Source: Eutypa lata
Taxonomy: Eukaryota; Ascomycota; Sordariomycetes; Xylariales; Diatrypaceae
DNA length: 64,000 nucleotides
Direction of reading: 5' to 3'
Assembly (NCBI GenBank): GCA_022661535.1
Contig: JAKULF010000006.1
Location: 3,157,001-3,221,000, forward strand
Shown: piece after piece, positions 21,105-32,539 of the stretch
Layout of the letters: the number at the start of each line of letters is the position of its first letter
How positions within the stretch are numbered: the stretch's first letter is position 1
Notes under the pieces: model-generated
What the model was told of the DNA's origin: nothing
Databases searched by the model: none
The model's input: only the letters and a program-made list of their open reading frames with translations
Translations under genes and position numbers: made by a program

Positions 21105-23148
21105 TCAAGCCTCCTTCGATGTGAGATCAACTTCCAAGGTCGAAAGGACCTCGCTGCCGTGGCCCCGGTTTCTTCGGACCTCGTCCTCCTCTCGCTGGAT
21201 GAACTTCTGTGGGCGTTTGGTAGATATCGCATCGGGATCTTTGGTGACGATAAGCGCTGGGTTGGAACGGTAGTAATCGTCCAAGTCCTCCAGTGTTCGA
21301 TTTGAAGTCTCCGGGTAAAGGAAATAAATAACCGGTAGGAAGACGGCGTTTAGAATAGTCCATACGATCCAGAAGCGCCATCCAATATTCTCGATACCTA
21401 TCGGTGTGATTTCGACGATGACGAAGTTTGTGAGCCTAAATAGATCATTAGTACTGCCAAAAGTAGAATTACTAGTTGGGTTCATTACCAATTGGTGCAA
21501 GTGGCCACAGCAGCACCCTTAGTCCTCATTGGCAATGAGTTGATCTCGGTTGGGTATAGCCAAGGTACTCCGAGCATTCCTATACCGAATGCAATGTAGT
21601 ATAGGAAGAAAAACGCGATAGATGACTTGGCGATGTTCTCGCCGTTTTCAGGATTAGATGAGAATCGAATGAGGATTGTAATGATAAGAAAAGCAAGACC
21701 CTGACCAGCAGTGGACAGGAGCATCAGACCTCGACGGCCAATGCGCTCGACTAGAGGCACAGCTGCAAAGGAGAAGACCAAATAAGTGATCGAGTTGATC
21801 GCAGTGAGTAAGCGAGCCATTGTGTTCGAAAGGCCGACTGCTTCGATAAGGACTGATACGCAGGGTCAATATTTCCGCTAGTAAGAAGGCGAAATAGGTG
21901 GCGATTGACTTACCTGTAGGGAGATAGTAAGACATGATGTTGATTCCTTCGAACTGCTGTATGAACTGAGTGCCAGCGCCGAGGAGCAGACGTCGGAGAG
22001 TCTTCGTGTCTCCCGTTTCGCTCTTCTTGCCCATTAGGATGTCCCTCCAGCTTAAGCTATTCTCGCGTTCATATTTGACGCTGAACTCAATTTCCTGCAT
22101 TTGAGTAATTATGTAAGGGTCGAACTCGGGCTTAGCTTCTAGCGCTGCCATGATACTACGTGCCTCATCCTGGCGGCCGTGAGCAACGAGCCACCTGTAG
22201 GACTTGATTAGCGGACATATTCTCAATGCAGGATAACTACAGGGTTAATATCAACGTACCGAGGCGACTCGGGAAGCCATGGGACAGTTGCATATAAAAT
22301 GAATATGAAGAAAAACTGAAATGCGATGGGAAATCGCCAGGCGACAGAGCCCCCGGCAAACGAAAGACCATAGTTTATCCATTGCACCATCGCGAAACCG
22401 GCAATATTCATCCACATCTCAAGGATCACGAGTTTTCCTCGCCAGGTTGCCTTCGAAGTCTCCGTTTGCCAAATCGGGGCAGTTGCGGTATTGATGCCAT
22501 TGCCAAGGCTAATAAGTAAATAACTTGTTAGTCTCGGATATGGCTATCATAAGATAGAGAGACAAAGAGGCTTTCTTACCCTAGAATGATACGCCCGACA
22601 AATATTTGGGGGAGGCTATATGATGCGGCCATGATCACAGTGCCTACGGACATGATAGTTGTGCCGATCAGGATGGTCTTCTTGCGACCAAATCTCTCGC
22701 CTACGGTGAAGGCAATGACAGCACCAAAGAAGCAACCGACTGCATAGATTGCACTCAAGGTCGATATCTTTGTCGTGTCTCCAAGCAAGCCATGAAGTAT
22801 GAGAAAGTCATCTGTGACGATGACACCGCTGAAAACACCCTACAATATCTTTTGTTAGCGAATTCTCTTCCAGGTAGAATAGCCAGGTATGGGAGATCCC
22901 TTGCGATGTTGAAAGGAGCGTAAGTGAAGAAAAGCTCCCCGTGATATAGGCCAGTAGGGATGTAGGCAACGAACCTGATCATAACCAAACAGCGTCATAT
23001 CCGCAGCACAGGCGATCTGTTAGTCCTACATTAGTATGAATTGTGTTGAGTTCATTAAGGACACGTTGAGCACGCGCACCGTAATCCAGGTAGTCAGCCA
23101 TCCTCCTGTAAGCCCAAAGAAAGGCTTGTCCCCTCCTAGGTGTCCCAT
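21105..23148 (-). CDS. MFS sugar transporter (hexose/pentose-type), seven exons
   Basis: Exons 23148-23080, 23016-22975, 22839-22580, 22508-22260, 22194-21914, 21852-21489 and 21435-21105 close in frame to 531 residues. The N-terminus reads MGHLGGDKPFFGLTGG and continues into MTLFGYDQG after splicing. Sugar porter signatures are present: GERFGRKK after helix 2, WLPESPRWLVAHGRQDEA before the central loop, QQFEGINIMSYYLP, ERIGRRG and YPETSNRTLEDLD at the end. Twelve helices can be traced. It should be a plasma-membrane proton symporter or facilitator; the exact sugar cannot be told. Lying between the SDR and the XDH/LAD pair, uptake of a pentose or polyol is a natural guess. All six junctions use GT-AG and restore the family motifs, so the model is firm. 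Confidence 0.92.
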
Positions 23149-24150
23149 GGTTTAACGAAAAGATTCCGTGCAAGACAAAACGTTGACTTGAACTTGCATC
23201 GGTAAGTATAACAATTGTGACGAAGAACTTTACACATTGGAGGAGCACCCCCCTATTTATATAGTCAAGGACCTATTTTGCAGCACACCTCGGGCACCAA
23301 TGTCTTCACCCCGGAAGGATTGTGCGAACATGGCCATCCCAAGCCAAGTATTATTTACGTATAGCACCAAGATATGCAGTAGTCTTCACTATTTTGTCAA
23401 TCAATTGGTACATTTGCCGTCTAGTCAAGGACCTAACTAGGTTCCTTGTTCGAACCAGGTTGATGATTTTAGTCTAGGTTGGTAAGTAGCGGCTCCGCTC
23501 CTGGGGTAAGGAAGTTGGGGTCTCCACGATTTGTTCGTATGAGCTAATGCTCTTTACATATTTCCGGTCCTTTATATGAGCCATTAGTTAATCGATCTCA
23601 GTTGTTAGCGATATGAGGGGTTTCCCCGGATTCGTGTCTCTAGCATTAGTCTAAGAGCCCCCCACATAAGGATGCTACATACATACGTAAAGGAAGAGGG
23701 CGAGTTGTGATCTCCGCATCCATTCCTTGGGGCTCTAGCTAACCTGCTTTGGAAAATTTAGCGTGATAGGACTACATATTTATTTAGTCACCTTGGCTAG
23801 GCATCAGAGTAACTAGTAAAGGAGAGGTATAGTATAGTTGTCGCACGATGCCTGATCATATGTCCGTGTAGCCTGCCCATGTCTGAATCGTGAATTTGTG
23901 ACGTACTTGGGAATTTGTGAAAGTCAAATCAGCAGGAAGTACGACGAAGAGTCACGATTTGCTTACAAGAAAAGCTATTTGTCCGGCCCTGTTGTAGCTT
24001 GGCGCTGTAATTATTATGCTTAGTCAACTAGCTAGCACGAAAGAATATAACTAATTTCTTACGTTTATGTAGTGCGTTCAGGAGAGGATATCGAAGGTAT
24101 CGAGGCATCCTCATATGCATAGAACAAATATAGCTCAATTATATACGATA
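23149..24150. other. Intergenic spacer
   Basis: Promoter side of the sugar transporter and 3' flank of the XDH gene. A near-palindrome TTCCTTGTTCGAACCAGG near 23441-23460 was inspected as a possible tRNA arm but has no partner arms. No gene is seen. Confidence 0.55.
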
Positions 24151-25424
24151 CTAATCACGGACACCTTCGATCATGACCTTGAACACATCCGACCGTCCTT
24201 GTCTCACCAACTCAAAGGCCTCTTCCGACTCCTCAAACTTGAATCTGTTCGTAATCAGCTTCTTGACGTTGATCTTGCCGCTGGAGATCAGATCGATAGC
24301 AGCTGGATAGCAGCCCGCTAAGTATCGAATCGATCCCTTGATCGTCAGGCCTTGTGTGCAGACTGTAGTGATGGGAAACATGACGTTCTCCTTCCCCATG
24401 CCAGCTTGAACAAACATGCCACCCCTTCTAGCTACGTAGACACCTATCTGAACACAAGCTTCTGCCCCCGAGCACTCCAACACCACGTCGGCGCCCTCTC
24501 CAAGCCCAAGTTTATCCTTCATCTCGTTCGCCACTTTTTCGGCATGCTCTATGGCATCGACATTCGGTGCTGGCCTTGTCGGCATGAACGTTTCATCAGC
24601 CCCATAGGACTTAGCAATGTCCAGCCTCGACTGCACCACATCAGCACCGACGACCTTCTTAGCGCCGTAAATCTTCGCAACTGCCTGGCACAGGATACCG
24701 ATAGGTCCGCAGCCCATGACGACGACCGTCTGATGCGGGCGGATATCAGCGGTCTTCGCGATAGCCACCGCCACCGAGACGGGCTCAACCATGGCACCCT
24801 CTTCGAGATCCATAGTCTCAGGTATCTTGTAGCAGAAATCGCCCGCGTTCACATAATACCTGGCCAGAGTGCCATCCCATGGCGGCGTGGCGGCGAAGAT
24901 CATCTTGCCGCAGAGGTGGTACGATCCGCTTCTACAGTAGCTGCACCGTCGGCACGGGATCCCTGGCTCCATGGCGACGCGATCGCCAGGCTGAAGATGG
25001 GTCACTTCGGCACCAACCTCCACGACAACACCGGAGGACTCGTGCCCGAGAACCATTGGCGCGGTCAGGACGTAAGGCCCGATGCGACCACGTTGCCAAC
25101 TGCTGCTGTGTCAGTTACCGCAAGATAGACTCAATAGGGTGGTATATACACTAACTAGTGCACCTATTTGCAAACTGAAGTCAGAACAAGAACGACTGGA
25201 GGCAATGCTCGTATAGGGGTATTGAACTCACATCGCTACCGCAAATTCCCGTTTGGGAAACATGAACCATCACATCGTGATCATCCCGCATCTTTGGCTT
25301 AGGTCTATCCTCAATAGCCACATCTTTGACGGCGCGCAGAACAAAAGATGGATTCTGCAGACGACCGAATTAGCTATGTTGGAATTTAGGTAGTCACAAT
25401 AGTCAATTTGTCACCTACAGTCAT
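24151..25424 (-). CDS. xdhA: Xylitol dehydrogenase (D-xylulose reductase), zinc MDR family, with 8-nt microexon
   Basis: Exons 25424-25419 (ATG ACT), 25354-25232, 25163-25156 and 25099-24151 give 361 residues. The N-terminal exon supplies NPSFVLRAVKDVAIED and TGICGSD. The 8-nt exon GTGCACTA together with the first T of the last exon supplies V-H-Y, so the protein reads SDVHYWQRGRIGPY. Zinc ligands are the Cys of ICGSD and His/Glu of GHES; CRRCSYCRSGSYHLC holds the structural zinc. The NAD-binding motif is GCGPIG near residue 181. It oxidises xylitol to D-xylulose in the cytosol. Similarity in style to sorbitol dehydrogenases leaves some substrate uncertainty. It is divergent from the LAD gene over 611 bases. 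Confidence 0.9.
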
Positions 25425-26035
25425 TCTCGAATCCTAGAAGTTGACGTTGGGAGAGGGAAGATATTAGTTAATGCCGATGTTTCTGGGCTGTCCATATTGA
25501 ATCACTCCCTTCTTGTATAGTGGTGATTTATAGAATGCATTGAGATATACAAATGTCGCTCTTTGTGTCCTTCCGATGAGCGGGCCTACATCACGTCCTC
25601 CAAAACTTTACCTATTATTGTAACCCCTGAATAGATCTATGTATACTTATGCATGCTCCGCTTGGAAGGCGGAGAACCGACAGTGCTCGATCATCTATAG
25701 CCGCTAACCAGCTCAGGAAATTTAAGCGGTATATTGGGGTCGTTGCTACTGACCCGCAATTTACAAGTTAGTGTTCTATACTTAGTACCTACATAGGTGT
25801 TTTGGAGCTAGAAGGTCCGAATTGGAGATGCACTTGGCATAGGCGACCGTATTGCAAACCTAGCTCGTCAGTTCAAGCCTCATAGACTCTCGTCTCAGCT
25901 CTAAACACGCGAAGCTATAAGTCTACATCCCTAGGATCTTACCAGAGAAGAAAAGGAGAGTAGCATACCTTCAGACCCCTGACCTCCCTACCGCAGGGAC
26001 CAAAGAGATAGACCTCATATTGACAAGAAAGCACG
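25425..26035. promoter_or_regulatory. Shared divergent promoter of the XDH and LAD genes
   Basis: The 611 bases between the two start codons are the only regulatory space for both 5' ends. Successive enzymes of one pathway placed head to head suggests common induction by pentoses or polyols, typically through an XlnR/AraR-like factor in other fungi. I did not find a perfect GGCTAA-type site by eye and claim none. Confidence 0.55.
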
Positions 26036-27197
26036 ATGGGCACCGAAGCAGACTCAACATTATCAGCGCAGAATGTTGGCGTATATATCAACGCCTCCCA
26101 TGACCTCTGGGTGGCTGAGGCTGCACCGAGCGTAGATGAAGTGAAGTCCGGTTCAAGCCTGGAGCCGGGCGAAGTCATCGTCGCCATCAAAACTACTGGC
26201 ATCTGCGGGTGAGAGAGTCTCCTACCAAATCTCAAGACTGCCTGCCCTCGAAGCTCACTATGATAGTTCTGATGTACATTTCTGGAAGCACGGCGGCATT
26301 GGCCCATGGAGAGTATCGGAGCCACACATTCTGGGTCACGAGTCTGCCGGCGTAGTGGTAGCAGTTCACCCGTCGGTTGACTCCCTTAACGTGGGCGACC
26401 GTGTTGCCGTCGAACCTCATATCACCTGCGGGACCTGCGAGCCCTGCATGACCGGCCGTTACAACGGCTGCAAGAAGATGCTGTTTCGCTCTAGCCCGCC
26501 AACACACGGGCTACTGAGACGATACGTCAACCATCCGGCCCAGTGGTGTTACAAAATTGGCGACATGTCCTACGACGAAGGGGCACTACTCGAGCCCCTC
26601 AGCGTGGCGCTGACGGGGGTGACTAGAGCTGGAGTAAAAATCGGTGACCCTGTCCTCATATGTGGAGCTGGGCCCATTGGCTTGGTCACCTTGGAATGTT
26701 GCAACGCTGCGGGAGCGTATCCGATCGTCATCACCGACATTGACGCTACGAGACTAGAGGTGGCGAGATCCATGATCCCGGACGTCAAGACTCACCACGT
26801 TCAACCGGGTGAGAGTGCCGAGGACTTCGCCGCTATGATCTCGGAGTTAATGGGCGACGGGTTAGAACCGGCGGTAGCGCTCGAATGCACGGGGGTAGAG
26901 AGCTCACTCGGAAGCGCCATCCAGAGCGTTAAGTTTGGCGGTAAGGTGTTCGTCATAGGGGTAGGGAGGGAGAAGATGCAGATCCCGTTCATGCGGTGCA
27001 GCGAACGAGAGGTCGTGCTCGAGTTCCAGCAGCGTTACGTGAATATGTGGCCGAGGGCAATCAGGGTGTTAAAGAGTGGACGAGTGAACCTGAAAAGGCT
27101 CATTACACATGAATTCACGCTGGAGAATGCGATTGGTGCTTTTGAAACGGCCTCGGACCCGAAGAGCCAAGCCATTAAAGTCATTATTAGATCTTGA
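26036..27197 (+). CDS. ladA: L-arabinitol 4-dehydrogenase, zinc MDR family
   Basis: Two exons, 26036-26208 and 26267-27197, 367 residues. Splicing rebuilds [19 protein letters not shown] at about residues 54-72. GHESAG holds the catalytic zinc ligands and [15 protein letters not shown] the structural zinc cluster. GAGPIG near residue 190 binds the nucleotide. [19 protein letters not shown] and the C-terminus [15 protein letters not shown] are the distinguishing LAD-type segments, as opposed to XDH. The enzyme oxidises L-arabinitol to L-xylulose with NAD+. Galactitol or D-sorbitol activity occurs in the family. It forms a divergent pair with the XDH gene. Confidence 0.92.
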
Positions 27198-27644
27198 GGA
27201 AGGCACGCGCAGCATAATTAATGAAGAAAAAAAAATACAGACTTCGTGACCGTTATCCTAGCACAATGTTAGCCTTCATTTTGCCGTAAGCGCTTTAATG
27301 TTCAAAGCTAGCTTGATACTTCCGGCATATAATATATTTAAATCTTTTTAATAATGTCAGAATGTAGGTGTAGATCATGTATTGCCAGGAAGCTGGGTTC
27401 TGTATTCGTATCTAGGTTAGGAATCGCTGGCTAGATATAACCTGGTACACCTTGTTGCTGCTGCTTTGCCATTGATGCCTTAGGTCCTTAAAACCCCTTT
27501 GACCCCCTTTGACCCCTTCAGGAAACTATGCAACCACTTTGACAATACATCTTATTCTCCTAGCTTCTTTTTTATTATTAAAAAAGACATAATAATTATT
27601 AATATTAATGAATAAAAACTAAAACTTTATTTTTTATCATACGA
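27198..27644. other. Intergenic spacer
   Basis: 3' flank of the LAD gene: AT-rich, with a short imperfect tandem of (TTTGACCCC) around 27490-27520 and long A/T runs near 27565-27620. No gene is seen. Confidence 0.6.
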
Positions 27645-28045
27645 TGAAAGGCTGGAGGCTGTGGTGGCAGTGGTGCGAACGCTGGCGCAGCCTTCGAGGA
27701 GAAACTTCGTGATGGTTACCTAATACGCTCCCACTGTAGGCTGCCGCCATGAAGAGAGCCGTTTTGTTCCAGGGGTTGGCCTCGTCGATAGATGCACTGG
27801 CTTTAGAGTAGGATTGAGATGGCCTTTACCGAGCCCCAGTCGGCCGCCACATGCAAATGGACCCCCGTCATCGCAGTCGAGATACCTAGTCGACATCTGC
27901 GTCGCGCTGGATGAGCCTGCATATGCTCTCCAACCTGTCGCCGACGATCGCGCCATACAGTGGCGTTCGACCCTACTGCCAGTGAAGATGGATATTCGAC
28001 CTAAAGTTGAGCAGGAAGGTCGCATTTTAGATAGTTGGGCGTGTC
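27645..28045 (-). pseudogene. Ankyrin-repeat gene relic
   Basis: Ankyrin-like segments are readable on the minus strand but in shifting frames: TFLLNFRSN, then after a TAG GRTPLYGAIVGDRLESICRL, then after a TAG and frame change LHVAADWGSVKAISILL, then after another shift ASIDEANPWNKTALFMAA, and finally ITKFLLEGCAS. The TPL.AA..G pattern and spacing of about 33 residues fit ankyrin repeats. At least two stops and two frameshifts show that the gene is dead. No start or full domain plan can be defined. Confidence 0.65.
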
Positions 28046-28663
28046 CATCAAATCAAACAAATATGGAATAGTCATCAAGATATTTGTCATGTTCGACCAA
28101 TAAGAGCGCTCACCGTTATCCATCGTATTATAGTGGGCGGGAGTCCCCATGAACCCCTGCACCGGAAGAATTAACACCACGGCATAAAGACCAATCTTGG
28201 TCAGAGTCTAGAAAAAATAGGCAACTTACCGATAGACCATGAATTCCATTATTGAGATGGTGGATTGCGCGTCTGGCATGAGTGACAGAGTGAGTAGGTA
28301 GGTATGCGGATACGTGATGGTAGAAAGATAAGAGGTGATTTGGATATATGCTGGCTACCGTCTATACCTTGCTAATCACTGTGCAGCACACCATCTCGAG
28401 TCTTGCTACAACGCTATCTTCGTTTTCACATGCGGGATGGAACTGATTATATTTGATGGATGAATGACCCATCCCTATATCGAACGGGACTCATGATTGT
28501 CGGACTCCTATCATTCTCGCATGGTTGGGCTATACATACGCAGTCATCCCCTCCAAGGTGCTGACGATATACGCTACATGACGAAGAGCTTACATCGGTC
28601 TGACCTTAGATCGATATCGTGTCGCTTCACCATCACGAGGACTACCTGTCAACGTAGAGGAAT
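28046..28663. other. Intergenic spacer
   Basis: No gene supported; upstream region of the rhodopsin-like membrane protein gene. Confidence 0.6.
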
Positions 28664-29976
28664 ATGGCACCGTCATTCTCTTCGATAACTGCCCGGCAGG
28701 AGTACGACCTGTACGGGCCGGCGCTGAGACCGCCAGAGGGCGTCGAGCCCAACTTCGACCACCCTCCGAACGGGAACCTCCTGGCTACCACCGTCATTTT
28801 CATTAGCGTGGCGCTGGTGTCAATCTTCGTCTTCATTCGCTTATTAGCCAAAATTGTCCACTGGGAAAGACTCAGTTGTGTAGATAGTAAGTGTTCATAC
28901 AATTGTTTCATCTGGCTCGCCCTGACTTGAATCTAGTAATGGTGATGCTGTCTTACGTATGTTGAGATGTCGAGAAACCCCTCACCTCCTATTGGTGTGC
29001 TGATAGTGGAGTGATAGTTGATGTATATCCCATATATCTACATCACTCATAGCTTGAGCTATACAGGAGGCTTCTTCGTCAATCAGTGGAATGTACAGAT
29101 TATAAACATAGCCCCGATCGCATATGTATGTCCGTCACATAAACCAATGAGAAATGTGTTGGAGATCTGATCATACGTACAGGTGGCCTTCGTTGCTACT
29201 AACGTTTATATCCCACTTGTCGCACTTGTCAAGTCTGCGATCCTGTTGGAATGGATCTCAATCTTTCTGCCCCTGGGCACTCGCGGTTACTTCTTTTGGA
29301 TAAGCCAGGTGGTGATCGGCATCATAACAGTATGGGCGATATTGGCCCTCGTCCTCACTAATGTGAGCTGCACTCCGTATGAGTTGAACTGGGATCCTTT
29401 GCTCCCTGGAAACTGCCTGTTCGACTTCAAGAACCTGACTTTGGCTTCCGCCATCATCAACTTCGCGCTGGATCTGGTTCCTCTGATCCTGCCGCAGAGA
29501 ATCATATGGGGATTGAACCTGTCGATGACCAAGAAGTTGGGCGTATCCATCATATTCCTAGTCGGTCTTGTGTAAGTCCAAATGACCTTTCAGCTCAAGC
29601 CTTGGTTATGTCACTAAGACACAAAAATAGGGGTATTGCCGCAGCATGCATACGACTTGTCTGTGTAGTAACCTACAGAAGCGCACATGATGACACATAC
29701 AATTTCTCGATTGTTGGACTTACATCCATGGCTGAAGTTACCTGTGCCATACTCATTTTATGCTTCCCGTCTACACCAAAGGCCATGCAGACTCTCGGCT
29801 TGCTGAAAACATTCGCACCACTCAAGACAATATGGAGTACCAGATCTTGGCCTTCATCAGATGGACGAAAGCGAAGTATGGCAAATTATGAACAGGTTGA
29901 TGAGAGCGGAGTCCCGCTATCACCTGTTAGGACTTCAAGGATCCCGCACACGGCAAACTCAAGCGCGATCACTTGA
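28664..29976 (+). CDS. Rhodopsin-domain fungal integral membrane protein (SAT4/PTH11-like)
   Basis: Exons 28664-28886, 28937-28956, 29018-29125, 29183-29571 and 29631-29976 close in frame to 361 residues. Seven hydrophobic segments can be traced. Family marks are the short N-terminus ending PPNGNLLATTVIFISVALV, GFFVNQWN after the third segment, ILLEWISIF, a Cys-containing loop NVSCTPYELNWDPLLPGNC, and LPQRIIWGLNLSMTKKLGVS. The tail is cytoplasmic and polar. Such proteins are common beside fungal secondary metabolite clusters and in the PTH11-like receptor family; individual functions are mostly unknown. The 20-nt second exon and the GTGATAG acceptor of the third were chosen by frame and by the resulting continuous helix. 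It may mark the left border of the NRPS locus. Confidence 0.8.
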
Positions 29977-30678
29977 GCGATTCTCATTATCGCCACAAGC
30001 GAATATACAAGCGATCCTGGATGTGATAAATACGAATAGCATCGATGGATCGTTATGAACACTCGACGTCATTCGCGAAAATAACGCTCAGTGTGTGAAA
30101 TGAGATAGTTTCTACCAGAGTTCAAAACCACTCAAGTCAATCAAATACCTACTCCATATTAATTGGTTTACGCCTATCTTTGTATATCGTGAAACGAACT
30201 TCAGACATTGATGATTATATTATTAAAGGAATTAAAATAATGAGTACACATATTTATGAATTAGGTAACTTAGATACTATATTAAGTATCATGTATGGAG
30301 GTCTAATCTATAAGTAAAAGTCCAAGGTCCAATCCCGAACCAGTGGTGAATATCCAGCGACAACTAACTTGAGCTTAATATTAGAATTTCTAGCCTTATT
30401 CTAGTAGCCATTATACATATTGTGCTTATTGCCTGCTCACTTGACAAAAACATTGGTGGATCGCATTTGGTTTCCTTACACCCACGTAATAGTGGGATTG
30501 TTGATTAATGTTGCATGTCTTCACAAGCCTAGCTTTAATCGTGCTCGGTCATCAGAGTCTCAATTTTACAGGAAACACCGTAATAATCTTTCATCTACAT
30601 GCTAGATTTAGGATTAAATGAATATTCTGAATCCTCGCACCGAGAGCAGAGACTACATGCTACATAGAAAGGTTGGCG
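29977..30678. other. Intergenic spacer
   Basis: AT-rich region between two genes that converge. No gene or repeat was identified. Confidence 0.6.
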
Positions 30679-32164
30679 CTATACCATTTCTTGGATCTTC
30701 CACCCCCCCTTTTTGACACGTGCCACCACCATAAATAGTGCACCGAGAGCCGTGAATGACCCCGACAATGCAATAAGCCCCGCAAAGTCCCCAGTGCCAT
30801 CACGGACTGCGCCGACAAGGGGAATTCCTACCAAGGCACTAAGGAAATTTGTACCTCAAATAGCAGCGGGTCGTGACGTGGCATATAAGTAATGGTAACG
30901 TACCCAATAGATATGAATCCACAGGCAATCCCGAACTTTGTGCCCAAATCCTCAAGCCGGCCATCAACCAATGAGACGACGCACGGTGACAGCAGGCTTG
31001 TGTAGCCTCCCGAGACGAAGCCATAGAATGCCGCGAAAAAGAGAATTCCGGTCTCGGATGGGCGGTATGCCAGTGAGAGCCACACGACAAGCATCGAGAG
31101 GACTGACATGGCACTTACCATGATCATAACATTGAATTGACCTAGATGATCCGAGAGGAAGCCCGGTAGCACTCGTCCGATTGTGGATGCGCCATTGGCG
31201 ATTGAAACTGTGTATTGGGCGAGGTCTGAATTAATTCCACCGGCGACCGCCGCCTGTGGTAGGTAGTTGTAAGGGACTAATAGGGTCAGCATACAGAAGA
31301 AGGCGCCGGCACAGAAGGCCGCCCACGCCCCACCGTTGTGCCGCAATGATACCCATATATCTCTCCCACGGCCATTACCCCCCTGGTCTGGGCCGGCATA
31401 GGCAGAAGCGACTCCTATCTCAGTTCCATGCTTGGACTCATTAGAGGACTCGTCGGTCGCCATTGTTACTCTTTCCTGCTCTCTCCTTTTCTTGGATGGA
31501 AAGGGTCCTTCGCAACAGATAACACCGATGGCCATACCACAGCCGACGACCAATGCAGACCACCTCACGGCAGCTGAAAATCCTTTTGAATCCAAGAGTC
31601 TGGTAACCATGATGGGGAAAAGGAGACCACCAACACTACCCCCACTGCTGGCTAGGCCAACATCCAGACCCTTTCGGGTGGAAAACCATTGTGTCACACA
31701 GACTATTGAGGGCAGCGTAGTACCGGAACATCCTATGCCAAAGAGGACGCCCTGACATAGGAGAACTTGCCAATACTCTTTGCAAAGGCTAAGTAGACAC
31801 AAGGCGAGAACGCTTATAGCGGCGAAAGGAGCGATAACGATCCGGGTGCCGTACCTATCGACTAAGTGTCCCATGAGGACTCCAGCACCTAACATGAGAA
31901 ATTCTGCGAGAGTAGTAATCCAGCCGAGCTGTTGGGAAGTTGCGTCGGGTAACATGACTTCCTGATAATAGTATTGGAAAACACCGCACCTGTGAGATGG
32001 GTGATCAGGATGTGTTCTAGATTGTAAATAGATGTAATTGGGAACAATACTCACGCGAAGACATATCCAAAAGAACAAGCCTGAATGAGGAAAGAGCCAA
32101 ATACTGCTCTCCATGCATTAAAACCACCATTCGGAGGTACGAGATCAGAAAGGACTGCCATCAT
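30679..32164 (-). CDS. MFS monocarboxylate-type transporter
   Basis: Exons 32164-32055, 31989-30904 and 30838-30679 give 451 residues (449-451 depending on which of two adjacent Met codons is used). It opens with PPNGGFNAWRAVFGSFLIQA, the N-terminal signature of fungal monocarboxylate permease (MCH-type) proteins. GVFQYYYQEVMLP and GHLVDRYGTR (loop 2-3) follow, then a charged central loop, and a second half ending SIGALVGIPLVGAVRDGTGDF. Twelve helices fit. These carriers move monocarboxylates or cluster metabolites; the substrate is unknown. It is divergent from the Zn2Cys6 gene, with 375 bases between start codons. Confidence 0.88.
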
Positions 32165-32539
32165 GTGAAGAGGACGTTTAGCTGTTTGTTGAAATATCAA
32201 TAGTGAAAGAATAAATTGAGGTACTGTAGTACTATATCTTAATCAAACGCATTCTATGGATTTGCCATACACACACATACATACACACATATATACTTGA
32301 TATATAGGGGAGGACACCACTCGTAGCTGGCAAAGGTTAGTACAACATGGCCCAAATTGGCAAGTGAGGCCGCGGAGGCGCTAGCCGTTTTTGCCATGCC
32401 AAGGCGGCTCAGCAACTCAGCTCTACCAACTTACGTTGATCGGAGGGATATGTCAGCTGATATGCAGTAGAGCATATCGTTTGCTGCTTTGGATTCGCAT
32501 CATTTATTCCATATGATTCGGTAAATAGAGGTAGCGGCT
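32165..32539. promoter_or_regulatory. Shared divergent promoter of the MFS and Zn2Cys6 genes
   Basis: 375 bases with an ACACATACATACACACATATATAC stretch near 32268-32297 that could hold a TATA element. The factor may control the adjacent transporter; this is inferred from orientation only. Confidence 0.45.

Noticed and set aside
23441..23460. GTTCGAACC palindrome as a tRNA T-arm
   Set aside because: No anticodon arm, D-arm or acceptor stem on either strand.
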